A stretch of 64,000 nt of DNA, taken from Aurantiacibacter rhizosphaerae. GTDB taxonomy: Bacteria > Pseudomonadota > Alphaproteobacteria > Sphingomonadales > Sphingomonadaceae. Below the pieces are notes generated by a model. That model saw only the letters and a list, made by a program, of their open reading frames with translations. It was not told the DNA's origin and ran no database searches. How positions within the stretch are numbered: position 1 is the first letter of the stretch; each line of letters begins with the position of its first letter. Location: contig NZ_WUBR01000001.1 in assembly GCF_009807005.1 (NCBI RefSeq), forward strand, positions 1,302,001-1,366,000, written 5' to 3'. Of the stretch, positions 16,412 through 23,986 are shown piece after piece. The position numbers and the translations under genes were made by a program.

Positions 16412-16710
16412 GATGCTGCCTCTTTTCTTGCCTCTGTCTCGGCGCGCAAATCTTCGATCTGGCGGGAGAGATCGGCACCGGGATCGGTAACGATGCGTTC
16501 CAGCACGCGCATCCTGTCTTCAAGATCGGCCTGCGTCTGGTCGCCCCTGGAAACCTGCGCAGCCTTTGCCTCCTCAATGCGCGCCTCAAGTTCCAGCTTT
16601 TGGATCTTGTGCGCCCGATCCCGCTTGCCCGCGATCGTGCCAAATATCAGGCACACCAGCAGCATGACGAAGATAAAGGCCATGATGATGAAGACGGTGA
16701 CAGCGTCCAT
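16408..16710 (-). CDS. Psp-linked small membrane/coiled-coil protein 3
   Basis: A 100-residue protein with a hydrophobic helix (residues 5-28), a long charged helix rich in Lys, Glu and Ala, and the terminal motif LEDRMRVLERIVTDPGADLSRQIEDLRAE. It overlaps its upstream neighbour by one base and its downstream neighbour by four, so all are translated in series. I see no enzymatic residues. Confidence 0.72.
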   Translation of the reverse strand: MDAVTVFIIMAFIFVMLLVCLIFGTIAGKRDRAHKIQKLELEARIEEAKAAQVSRGDQTQADLEDRMRVLERIVTDPGADLSRQIEDLRAETEARKEAAS

Positions 16711-17027
16711 CAGTTGGCGTCCTTCTTGTCGCCCCGCAGGCTCTCGATCTCCTGCGTCAGGTGATAGCCGCTGTCGGTGACGATGCGTTCCACATTGGCG
16801 AGGCGATCTTTCATCGATCCCAGTTCAGCCTGCAGCGCGGCGTTTTCCTGGCTCAGCAGTTTGACGCGCTCCACCGCCTGATCATTCTTGGGATAGACCG
16901 ATTTGCCCCAGCTGTTTTCCAGCGGATAGCCGTGCTTCACACGGATCCAGGTGTTGGCGACCCATGCGACGCCAATCGCAATACAGGGTATGGCAATCGT
17001 CGCTGCGGGAAGTTGCGAGAAATCCAT
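16710..17027 (-). CDS. Psp-linked small membrane/coiled-coil protein 2
   Basis: A 105-residue protein. The N-terminal helix (about 9-27) is less hydrophobic than in the other members. The middle has QENAALQAELGSMKDRLANVERIVTDSGYHLTQEIESLRGD, a coiled coil with the shared end motif. It shares one base with each adjoining gene. By architecture it is PspB-like, but it is not a clear PspB. Confidence 0.72.
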   Translation of the reverse strand: MDFSQLPAATIAIPCIAIGVAWVANTWIRVKHGYPLENSWGKSVYPKNDQAVERVKLLSQENAALQAELGSMKDRLANVERIVTDSGYHLTQEIESLRGDKKDAN

Positions 17028-17338
17028 CAGACCGTTTCCTTCTTCTCGATATTCAGGGGCACGCCGCTGCCTTCGTCCACGCTGCGCTGGTCACGCAGAG
17101 CCTCGATCTGGGTGGCGATGTCATAGCCCTTGTCGGTGACGATGCGTTCCAGCACGCGGACCCTGTCCTCCAGTTCCTGAGCATGGGTGGCATATTGCGC
17201 GGCTTTTTCCGCTGTATGTTGGGCCGTGACGTTGACTTCCATCCTGGCGATTTTTTCCTTGTGCCTCGTCCAGATCAAGCTGATCGGAATCATGCATCCG
17301 AAGATAATGCCAAGTATCGGGATCAGTTCTCCAGGCAT
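17027..17338 (-). CDS. Psp-linked small membrane/coiled-coil protein 1
   Basis: A 103-residue protein with one membrane helix (residues 5-22), a cytoplasmic HKEKIARM segment, and the tail ELEDRVRVLERIVTDKGYDIATQIEALRDQ. It starts 34 bases after pspC. The arrangement of helix, basic loop and coiled coil matches PspB. It is the first of five such genes downstream of pspC. Confidence 0.72.
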   Translation of the reverse strand: MPGELIPILGIIFGCMIPISLIWTRHKEKIARMEVNVTAQHTAEKAAQYATHAQELEDRVRVLERIVTDKGYDIATQIEALRDQRSVDEGSGVPLNIEKKETV

Positions 17339-17372
17339 ATCGGTCCCCCTTTGTCCTTGTGTGATGCGCCCC

Positions 17373-17750
17373 TCAGCGCAGTTGTTCGATTTCCTGCGAC
17401 AGGCGCGGGTTGGATGATACGTAATAGCTCTCCACTTCGGCCAGGCGGCGATCGATGTCCTTCATCCGGCCGCGGATTTCGCGCGCCGTGCGCTTCGGGC
17501 TCTGCCGTACGCGCTGCCAGTACTGCGCCTCTTCCGGCGCGGTGTAGAGGTGCGCGGGCTTCTTGTTCAGCAGCAGTCCGGCGATGAAGTAGAACGGGAT
17601 GATCGAACCGCTGGTTGCGAAAAGCAGGAACACGGCGGCCAGGCGAACCCACAGGGCATTAACCCCGGTGTAGTCGGCAACCCCGGCGCAAACGCCCATC
17701 AGCTTGCCATTCACCTTGTCACGGTAAAGCGTTGTGCGGGGGCTGTTCAT
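17373..17750 (-). CDS. pspC: Phage-shock protein C
   Basis: A 125-residue PspC with the domain signature LYRDKVNGKLMGVCAGVADYTGVNALWVRLAAV (about 8-40), a transmembrane helix (about 36-60) and a cytoplasmic tail. PspC and PspB sense inner-membrane damage and recruit PspA. The tail ends RRLAEVESYYVSSNPRLSQEIEQLR, matching the end motif of the five small downstream proteins. It overlaps pspB by four bases. Confidence 0.93.
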   Translation of the reverse strand: MNSPRTTLYRDKVNGKLMGVCAGVADYTGVNALWVRLAAVFLLFATSGSIIPFYFIAGLLLNKKPAHLYTAPEEAQYWQRVRQSPKRTAREIRGRMKDIDRRLAEVESYYVSSNPRLSQEIEQLR

Positions 17751-18043
17751 GCCTGGTTTCCTTTCTTTTCTGCGAGCAGTTCCTCCAGCTCGCGCAATGG
17801 TACGTTGTCGATGGCTTGGTCGTGGCGGATACGGGGCGTTTCGAAGTCGGGATTGTCGGCCGCGACAAGGCGCTCCACCGTGTCCATCCGTTCGTCCAGC
17901 CGCTTGGCCAGCTGGTAGAGTTCTTCCAGCAGCGCCTCATCATCGGTGGTGATTGTGGCGGCGGTCTTCCACTTTGTTACGTAGTGCAGGATGACCCATG
18001 GCAGGCCGATGAAAATGATCGGTATGGCAATCAGTTCTTCCAC
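17747..18043 (-). CDS. pspB: Phage-shock protein B
   Basis: A 98-residue PspB-like protein with the usual N-terminal membrane helix (about 4-22), the HYVTKWK positive segment, and a coiled coil with DEALLEELYQLAKRLDERMDTVERLVAAD. It is longer than E. coli PspB (74 residues) by a polar tail. It lies two bases after pspA and overlaps pspC, as in the usual pspABC order. It works at the inner membrane with PspC. Confidence 0.85.
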   Translation of the reverse strand: MEELIAIPIIFIGLPWVILHYVTKWKTAATITTDDEALLEELYQLAKRLDERMDTVERLVAADNPDFETPRIRHDQAIDNVPLRELEELLAEKKGNQA

Positions 18044-18045
18044 GT

Positions 18046-18738
18046 CTATTCCCCTTCGTCCTTCTTGGCGCTGCTTCCCATGCCGAGAGCGCGCTTCATT
18101 TCCTCCAGTTCGTCATCCACCTTGTCGCCGCCTTCCAGCGCTGCGAATTCATCCGCGAGGCTGGGTTTGCCATCGCCGATACCCAGGGCATCGGCGCAGC
18201 CTTCGGCATAGTCCACGCGGCGTTCCAGCTGGTCAAAGCGGCTGTGCGCTTCCTCCACCCGGTCGCTGGTCATCAGGCTGCGCAGCTTCACGCGGTTCTC
18301 CGCGCTTTCCAGCCGGGCCGAGATCTGGCTCTGGCGGCTGCGGGCTTCGCGCAGGCGGTTCTGCAGCTTGGCGATATCCTGTTCATAGGCGCGCAGCGCA
18401 TCGTCCAGCACGGCGATTTCCTGCTTCAGCTGGTCGCACATGTCGGCAGACTTGCGCTTTTCCATCAGGGCGGCACGGGCCAGGTCTTCGCGATCCTTGC
18501 TGAGTGCCAGCTGCGCCTTTTCAGACCAGTCGTTCTGCAACCGTTCCAGCTTCACAGTGTGGCGGTGCATTTCCTTCTGATCGGCAATCGTGCGGGCCGC
18601 GCTTGCGCGGACTTCCACCAGCGTTTCCTCCATTTCGAGGATGATCATGCGGATCATCTTCGAAGGGTCGTCTGCCTGGTCCAGCAGTTCGTTGAAGTTG
18701 GCGGCGATAATGTCACGAGTACGCGAGAAAATGCCCAT
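18046..18738 (-). CDS. pspA: Phage-shock protein A
   Basis: A 230-residue PspA/IM30 protein, an ESCRT-III-like membrane-stabilising coiled-coil protein that also restrains PspF. The start MGIFSRTRDIIAANFNELLDQADDPSKMI is classic, and the ATG at 18738 follows GGAGGA. Helices continue through KLERLQNDWSEKAQLALSKDREDLA and RREARSRQSQ-type repeats to an acidic tail (DDELEEMKRALG). The frame is also open upstream to an ATG at 18879 that overlaps the previous gene's stop, so a form with a 47-residue basic N-terminal extension is possible. Confidence 0.95.
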   Translation of the reverse strand: MGIFSRTRDIIAANFNELLDQADDPSKMIRMIILEMEETLVEVRASAARTIADQKEMHRHTVKLERLQNDWSEKAQLALSKDREDLARAALMEKRKSADMCDQLKQEIAVLDDALRAYEQDIAKLQNRLREARSRQSQISARLESAENRVKLRSLMTSDRVEEAHSRFDQLERRVDYAEGCADALGIGDGKPSLADEFAALEGGDKVDDELEEMKRALGMGSSAKKDEGE

Positions 18739-18875
18739 CAAGGGTCCTCCGATATTAAGCGAATTGCCGGTGGGGGTGGGGCTGGTGCGAATACGCTCGA
18801 TTTCCTTGTCGAGGCGCGATCCGATGCCAGTCCTGCCACGTCCGCGCGGCAAGAAGGGGGTGCGGTTTTCGTCGG

Positions 18876-19028
18876 TCATGCCAGTTCCACCGTCGGCAGG
18901 CCCACCAGCATGGCTGGCGCGTCTGCAACCGGCTCCATGCCGGCGAAGATGGTAAAGGCAATCATCGCGGCGATGCTAACCATTGCGGCTTGGCCAACCT
19001 GGCTGCTGAAGAAGCTGCGATCGAACAT
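18876..19028 (-). CDS. Small membrane protein heading the psp operon
   Basis: A 50-residue frame beginning MFDRSFFSSQVGQAAMVSIA. A strong AGGAGG site lies 6-8 bases before the ATG at 19028. One hydrophobic helix spans about residues 14-27, and a second weaker hydrophobic stretch (PAMLVGLPTVELA) closes the protein. It is the first gene after the sigma-54 promoter and directly precedes pspA, so it should be induced with the operon. No named family is recognised. Confidence 0.7.
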   Translation of the reverse strand: MFDRSFFSSQVGQAAMVSIAAMIAFTIFAGMEPVADAPAMLVGLPTVELA

Positions 19029-19062
19029 GTTTTTCCTCCTGAACCCTTTCTGCACCATGAAT

Positions 19063-19078
19063 TGCAACAGCTGTGCCA
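19063..19078 (-). promoter_or_regulatory. Sigma-54 promoter of the psp operon
   Basis: On the minus strand the sequence is TGGCACAGCTGTTGCA. It has the invariant GG and GC at -24 and -12 with correct 10-base spacing, and matches the consensus TGGCACR-N4-TTGCA at nearly every base. It lies 35 bases before the first gene of the psp operon and opposite pspF, a sigma-54 activator, which supports the call. Confidence 0.9.
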
Positions 19079-19178
19079 ATTTTGGGAAACGGGAGAAAAC
19101 TGCGGTTTCTTGAGGATTGTGCGTGCCGGCAGTTAGCGACTATTGCCAAGTGTTGGGATTTTGCACTATATCTTGGGG

Positions 19179-20234
19179 ATGGAGCGCGAAAATCAGTTCA
19201 TCGGCCAGTCCGGCGCCTTCCTGGATGCGGTGGAAAGGGCCAGCCGTGCGGCCCCGATGGCGCGTCCCGTACTGGTAATCGGAGAGCGGGGCACCGGCAA
19301 GGAATTGATCGCCGAACGCCTGCACCGATTGTCGGACCGCTGGGAAGAGCCGCTCGTCACCATGAACTGCGCCGCGCTTCCCGAAACCCTGATCGAGGCG
19401 GAGCTTTTCGGCCACGAGCAGGGCGCCTTCACCGGCGCTACCAGAGCGCGCGAGGGGCGTTTCGAGGAAGCCGACCGGGGTACGTTGTTTCTCGACGAAC
19501 TGGGCACCTTGTCCATGGGCGCGCAGGAGCGGCTGCTGCGGGCCGTGGAATATGGCGAGGTCACGCGCATCGGGTCCAGCCGCCCCACCCGTGTGGACGT
19601 GCGCATCGTCGCCGCCACGAATGCAGACCTGCCACGCCGTGCGGAAGAAGGCACTTTCCGGCCCGACCTGCTCGACCGGCTCAGCTTCGAAGTCATCACC
19701 CTGCCGCCCCTGCGCGTGCGGGAGGGGGATATTCCCGTGCTGGCCGATTATTTCGGCAGGCGCATGGCGGCAGAGCTGAGCTGGGACGAATGGCCGGGCT
19801 TTGCCGATCACGTGGCGCGCGGGCTGGAGAACCACCCTTGGCCCGGCAATGTGCGCGAGCTTCGCAATGTGGTGGAGCGCGCCGTCTATCGCTGGGACAA
19901 TTGGGAACAACCCATCGGAGAGGTGGTGTTCGACCCGTTCGATTCGCCGTGGAAGCCGCTGGCCGATGCAACAACGGCGGCGGGCAGCCGCGCAAGCTCC
20001 GCTGGAAACTCGCAGCAGACCCCTCAAAACGCCCCGCAACACGCTATACAGCCGCGGCTGGACAAGATCGACGATCTGCGCGCCGCGGTGGACGATCATG
20101 AAAAGGCGATCGTGGAACATGCGCTGGGTGCCAATCGCTGGAACCAGCGGCAGACCGCGCAGGCCCTTGGCCTTACCTATGATCAGTTGCGCCACACGAT
20201 GAAAAAGCATGGGATTGGCCAGGACAAGTCGTGA
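19179..20234 (+). CDS. pspF: Sigma-54-dependent activator PspF
   Basis: A 351-residue AAA+ enhancer-binding protein without a receiver domain, as is usual for PspF. Walker A is GERGTGKE (35-42), the sigma-54 contact loop GAFTGA is at 82-87, and Walker B is GTLFLDELGT (101-110). An arginine-finger segment, FRPDLLDRLSF, follows. The C-terminal Fis-type helix-turn-helix ends NRWNQRQTAQALGLTYDQLRHTMKKHGI. A 50-residue Gln/Ser/Pro linker precedes it. The ATG at 19179 follows CTTGGGG. It activates the divergent psp operon and is inhibited by PspA. Confidence 0.95.
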   Translation: MERENQFIGQSGAFLDAVERASRAAPMARPVLVIGERGTGKELIAERLHRLSDRWEEPLVTMNCAALPETLIEAELFGHEQGAFTGATRAREGRFEEADRGTLFLDELGTLSMGAQERLLRAVEYGEVTRIGSSRPTRVDVRIVAATNADLPRRAEEGTFRPDLLDRLSFEVITLPPLRVREGDIPVLADYFGRRMAAELSWDEWPGFADHVARGLENHPWPGNVRELRNVVERAVYRWDNWEQPIGEVVFDPFDSPWKPLADATTAAGSRASSAGNSQQTPQNAPQHAIQPRLDKIDDLRAAVDDHEKAIVEHALGANRWNQRQTAQALGLTYDQLRHTMKKHGIGQDKS

Positions 20235-20408
20235 TCGCTTACGGGTTTTTACCTCGCATTAAGGCTGGCTTAGGAACTTGCGGTTAGGCATTTTCTGGAG
20301 AGAGGACGGCAATGCTGGTTCGGGCCATGGCCCCGTCAGCGCGACTAGCCTGACGCCTGCCTTACGCCTGCCAGAGGCCTGATAGAGAAAAGAGCTGCAA
20401 CCAGAACG

Positions 20409-20786
20409 ATGCCGAAAGCTGTTTCAAAGATCGCTCGTCGCCCTGTCTATTCCGAAGCGGATGCTCCGCCTCAGAAGGTGAACTTCCTGGTGGGCGTAGT
20501 GGCCTTTGTAGGCGCGATCGGGGTGGTGGGCATTTTCGGCCTGGCGAGCATCGGCGGCGGCATGGATGGCGGTGATACCGGCCCGCATGTCATCTATGAA
20601 GGCGGCGCTCCCCAGCGGGTGGAGCAGCCCCGCGAAAACATTGTGGCCATGGTGGACGATGATTACGTCGTCGGAAACTTCGGCGATCCGGTCAGCGATC
20701 TTTATGCCGATGACGATGATGGCGGCTGGGGCACGCCCGCGCTGGAACGGGCATCGGATAGCGGCGCAGGCTCTGCCTGGAACTAG
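20409..20786 (+). CDS. Single-helix membrane protein of unknown function
   Basis: A 125-residue protein with a basic N-terminus, one transmembrane helix at about residues 25-45 (FLVGVVAFVGAIGVVGIFGLA), then a glycine- and aspartate-rich outer portion without cysteines. The basic start favours an N-in topology. It stands alone between pspF and the rimP operon, with 174 and 212 bases of non-coding DNA on its sides. No family is recognised. Confidence 0.6.
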   Translation: MPKAVSKIARRPVYSEADAPPQKVNFLVGVVAFVGAIGVVGIFGLASIGGGMDGGDTGPHVIYEGGAPQRVEQPRENIVAMVDDDYVVGNFGDPVSDLYADDDDGGWGTPALERASDSGAGSAWN

Positions 20787-20998
20787 AAAATATCGCAGGC
20801 CAATGCCCACGGCAGGCCCGCGCGCCGTGCTTTTCCCCCTGCAATCTGAGATTCCCGTGTTGCTTTCCCACGCTGCTGCGCCTACATAGCCGCAATCCCG
20901 ACATTGTCTGACACTGGAGGGGCTGGCGCCGAACGGGGCCGGCACCTAAACCTTTGTCTGCACCGTGTTGGTGATTTGGACCTGATGATGGAGACCCG

Positions 20999-21559
20999 AT
21001 GGCCGATATTGCGCGCCTTACAGACGTGATCGAACCCGAAGCTAAGGCACTCGGCTTTGAACTCGTGCGCGTGAAGATGACGGGTTCGGGTGATGAACGC
21101 ACCTTGCAGATCATGGCCGAGGACCCGGAAACGGGCCAGCTGGTTGTGGAACAGTGCATGGCATTGTCACGCCGCGTGTCTGACCGGATCGACGAGGTTG
21201 AGGCCGAGGGCGAAGAGCTGGTGCGCGGCGCGTATCACCTCGAAGTCAGCAGCCCCGGCATCGATCGTCCGCTGACTCGCGCAAAGGATTATTCGGACTG
21301 GGCCGGGCATGAAGCCAAGATCGCGCTGAGCGAAAAGGTTTACGGCCACCGCAATCTGCATGGCGATATTGTCGGCATTGAAGACAATATGGTCACCATC
21401 ACGGACAACCGGGCAGGGGACGTTACCGTCCCGCTCGACAAGATTCACTCGGCGCAGCTGGTCTTCACCGACAAGCTGATGGCCGCAACCAAGCCGCTGG
21501 ATATGAGCGGCGTCGACGATCTAGAAGAACTCGAACAGGAAGAAGAGGCTAACAACTGA
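20999..21559 (+). CDS. rimP: Ribosome maturation factor RimP
   Basis: A 186-residue RimP, which helps the 30S subunit mature. Conserved parts are EPEAKALGFELVRVKM, LVVEQCMALSRRVSDRIDE, and the hallmark YHLEVSSPGIDRPL. The end is acidic (ELEQEEEANN), as in related alphaproteobacteria. It shares a base with nusA (TGATGG), so it heads the rimP-nusA-ylxR-infB translation cluster. Confidence 0.97.
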   Translation: MADIARLTDVIEPEAKALGFELVRVKMTGSGDERTLQIMAEDPETGQLVVEQCMALSRRVSDRIDEVEAEGEELVRGAYHLEVSSPGIDRPLTRAKDYSDWAGHEAKIALSEKVYGHRNLHGDIVGIEDNMVTITDNRAGDVTVPLDKIHSAQLVFTDKLMAATKPLDMSGVDDLEELEQEEEANN

Positions 21560-23229
21560 TGGCCAGTCCCATTTCCGCCAACAAGGCTGAACTGCTTGCG
21601 ATCGCCAATGCCGTCGCATCGGAAAAGATGATCGACAAGAGCATCGTGATCGAAGCGATGGAAGAGGCGATCCAGAAGGCCGCACGCGCACGCTTCGGCC
21701 AGGAAAACGACATCCGCGCCAAGCTCGACCCCGTGACCGGCGATCTGCGCCTGTGGCGCGTTGTCGAGGTGGTTGAGGAAGTGGAAGACTACTTCAAGCA
21801 GGTAGACCTGGAACAGGCCGAGAAGCTGGAGCCGGGTTCCACCGTGGGTGACTTCATCGTCGATCCGCTGCCCGCCATGGACGATCTTGGCCGCATCGAC
21901 GCGCAGAGCGCGAAGCAGGTGATCTTCCAGAAGGTGCGCGATGCAGAGCGTGAGCGCCAGTATGAAGAGTTCAAGGATCGCGCAGGCGAAGTGATCACCG
22001 GCGTTATCAAGTCGGTGGAATTCGGCCACGTGATCGTGAACCTCGGCCGTGCCGAGGGCGTGATCCGCCGCGACCAGCAGATCCCGCGCGAAGCTGCCCG
22101 TGTGGGTGAGCGTGTGCGCGCGCTGATCAGCAAGGTGGAGCGCAACAACCGCGGCCCGCAGATTTTCCTCAGCCGCGCCAATCCCGATTTCATGCGCAAG
22201 CTGTTCGCGCAGGAAGTGCCCGAGATCTACGATGGCATCATCGAGATCAAGGCCGCCGCCCGCGACCCCGGCAGCCGCGCCAAGATCGGCGTCATCAGCC
22301 ACGATTCCTCCATTGACCCCGTCGGCGCCTGCGTCGGCATGAAGGGCAGCCGCGTACAAGCGGTGGTGCAGGAATTGCAGGGCGAGAAGATCGACATCAT
22401 CCCGTGGTCGGAAGACACCGCGACATTCGTGGTGAACGCCCTCCAGCCCGCCACCGTTTCGCGCGTGGTGCTGGATGAGGACGAGAGCCGCATCGAAGTT
22501 GTCGTGCCTGACGATCAGCTTTCGCTGGCCATCGGTCGCCGCGGCCAGAACGTGCGTCTCGCCAGCCAGCTGACCGACAGCCAGATCGATATCATGACCG
22601 AGGAAGAAGCCTCGGAAAAGCGCAGCAAGGAATTCGCGCTGCGCTCCAAGATGTTCGAGGAAGAGCTGGACGTCGACGAAACCCTGTCGCAGCTGCTGGT
22701 TGCCGAAGGCTTCGCCGAGCTGGAAGAAGTTGCCTATGTGCAGCTGGACGAGCTGGCCACCATCGAAGGCTTCGATGAAGAGCTGGCCGAAGAACTGCAG
22801 AGCCGTGCGCAGGAAGCGCTTGGCCGCCAGGAAGCTACGCATCGTGAAACCCGCCGTGAACTGGGCGTGGAAGACGATCTGGCAGAACTTCCGCATCTGC
22901 GTGAAGAAATGCTGGTGGTGCTGGGTAAGGCCGGGATCAAGACGCTGGACGATCTGGCCGATCTCGCCACGGACGAGCTGATCGCCAAGAAGCGCGAAGC
23001 TCCCCGTCGCCGCAACAACAGCCCCGATGGCCCGCCGATGCGTCGTCCCCAGCGAGAGCAGGACAAGGGCGGTGTTCTGGGTGCCTTCGGTTTGAGTGAA
23101 GAGCAGGGCAACGAGATCATCATGGCTGCCCGCGCGCACTGGTTCGAGGACGAGGAAGAGGCTGCACCTGCTGCACCTGCTTCCGAAGCCCAAGCAGAGG
23201 AGGCCGCCGATGCGGAATCCTCACAATGA
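21559..23229 (+). CDS. nusA: Transcription elongation/termination factor NusA
   Basis: A 556-residue NusA with the N-terminal RNA-polymerase domain, an S1 domain near residues 140-200 (VITGVIKSVEFGHVIVNLGRAEGVI), two KH domains (DPVGACVGMKGSRVQAVVQELQGEKIDII and LAIGRRGQNVRLASQL), and two acidic C-terminal repeats (TLSQLLVAEGFAELEEVAY and RREL-GVEDDL regions). The final 40 residues are Ala/Glu-rich. It acts on paused RNA polymerase and in antitermination. It overlaps the YlxR gene by 20 bases. Confidence 0.97.
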   Translation: MASPISANKAELLAIANAVASEKMIDKSIVIEAMEEAIQKAARARFGQENDIRAKLDPVTGDLRLWRVVEVVEEVEDYFKQVDLEQAEKLEPGSTVGDFIVDPLPAMDDLGRIDAQSAKQVIFQKVRDAERERQYEEFKDRAGEVITGVIKSVEFGHVIVNLGRAEGVIRRDQQIPREAARVGERVRALISKVERNNRGPQIFLSRANPDFMRKLFAQEVPEIYDGIIEIKAAARDPGSRAKIGVISHDSSIDPVGACVGMKGSRVQAVVQELQGEKIDIIPWSEDTATFVVNALQPATVSRVVLDEDESRIEVVVPDDQLSLAIGRRGQNVRLASQLTDSQIDIMTEEEASEKRSKEFALRSKMFEEELDVDETLSQLLVAEGFAELEEVAYVQLDELATIEGFDEELAEELQSRAQEALGRQEATHRETRRELGVEDDLAELPHLREEMLVVLGKAGIKTLDDLADLATDELIAKKREAPRRRNNSPDGPPMRRPQREQDKGGVLGAFGLSEEQGNEIIMAARAHWFEDEEEAAPAAPASEAQAEEAADAESSQ

Positions 23230-23911
23230 CACATTAGGTTCGCCTAAAACCGAAGCCGACGTCTCCCCCGCAAAGGGGAGCGAGCGTCGTTGCGTGCTGA
23301 CGGGTAACACCGGCGCGCGCGATGAACTGGTGCGCCTTGCCATCTCTCCCGATGGCGATGTGCACCCCGATGCGCTGGCAAAGGCACCGGGACGCGGCGC
23401 GTGGATCGGCGTTTCGCAGGCAGAGCTTTGCGAAGCGATTGCCAGTGGCCGCCTGCGCGGCGCGCTGGCCCGGGCATTCAAAACGGGCGGCACGGAAGGT
23501 GCGCTGAATGTGCCGGAAGACTTGCCTACAAGAATCGAAAACGCCTTGAAAAAGGCCGTGCTGGATCGCCTGGGCCTCGAAATGCGCAGCGGACGCCTTA
23601 TCTTGGGGTCTGATCGCATCGCTAACGAAGCGCGTATGGGGGCCGTTGCCGCCCTTTATCACGCCGAGGATGCGAAGGAGGACGGGCGCCGCAAGCTGGA
23701 TCAGGCATGGCGTGTTGGCCTTGATGAAGAAGGTTCGGGACGGACGGGCGAGCGCCTGCCACTGGACCGGGAGGCCCTGTCTGTGGCATTGGGCCGGGAA
23801 AATGTCGTCCACTTGGCGCTGGCCGATGCGAAATCGGCGCAACGGATAGCTATCCCGTTGCAGCGCCTGCTGAACTTTATGGGAGCCGCCACAACGGCTG
23901 CTGAGACGTAA
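23210..23911 (+). CDS. YlxR-family (DUF448) RNA-binding protein
   Basis: A 233-residue protein with the YlxR/DUF448 domain near its start: ERRCVLTGNTGARDELVRLAISPDGDVHPDALAKAPGRGAWI. The GRGAW motif is the family mark, and members bind RNA and associate with RNase P in some bacteria. The last 120 residues, LDRLGLEMRSGRLILGSDRIANEARMG and onwards, look like an L7Ae-type RNA-binding extension found in alphaproteobacterial members. The ATG at 23210 lies within the nusA 3' end. It sits between nusA and infB as is usual. Confidence 0.9.
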   Translation: MRNPHNDTLGSPKTEADVSPAKGSERRCVLTGNTGARDELVRLAISPDGDVHPDALAKAPGRGAWIGVSQAELCEAIASGRLRGALARAFKTGGTEGALNVPEDLPTRIENALKKAVLDRLGLEMRSGRLILGSDRIANEARMGAVAALYHAEDAKEDGRRKLDQAWRVGLDEEGSGRTGERLPLDREALSVALGRENVVHLALADAKSAQRIAIPLQRLLNFMGAATTAAET

Positions 23912-23986
23912 CTCGCCGGGTGGCGAAATATGCCGCCCCGAGAGGGACGGCGTGACTGATTGATTTTGAAGGACTGAAACGAGCAC

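Noticed and set aside
19073-20101. Overlapping 342-residue plus-strand frame across pspF
   Set aside because: It is Arg/Gly/Pro-rich shadow sequence in another frame of the AAA+ gene, which itself has all family motifs.
21445-23193. Long open frame antisense to nusA
   Set aside because: It has histidine- and leucine-rich low-complexity translation, no ribosome site, and follows from codon bias of the G+C-rich nusA gene. Similar frames lie antisense to infB (24689-26659) and pnp (32298-34679).
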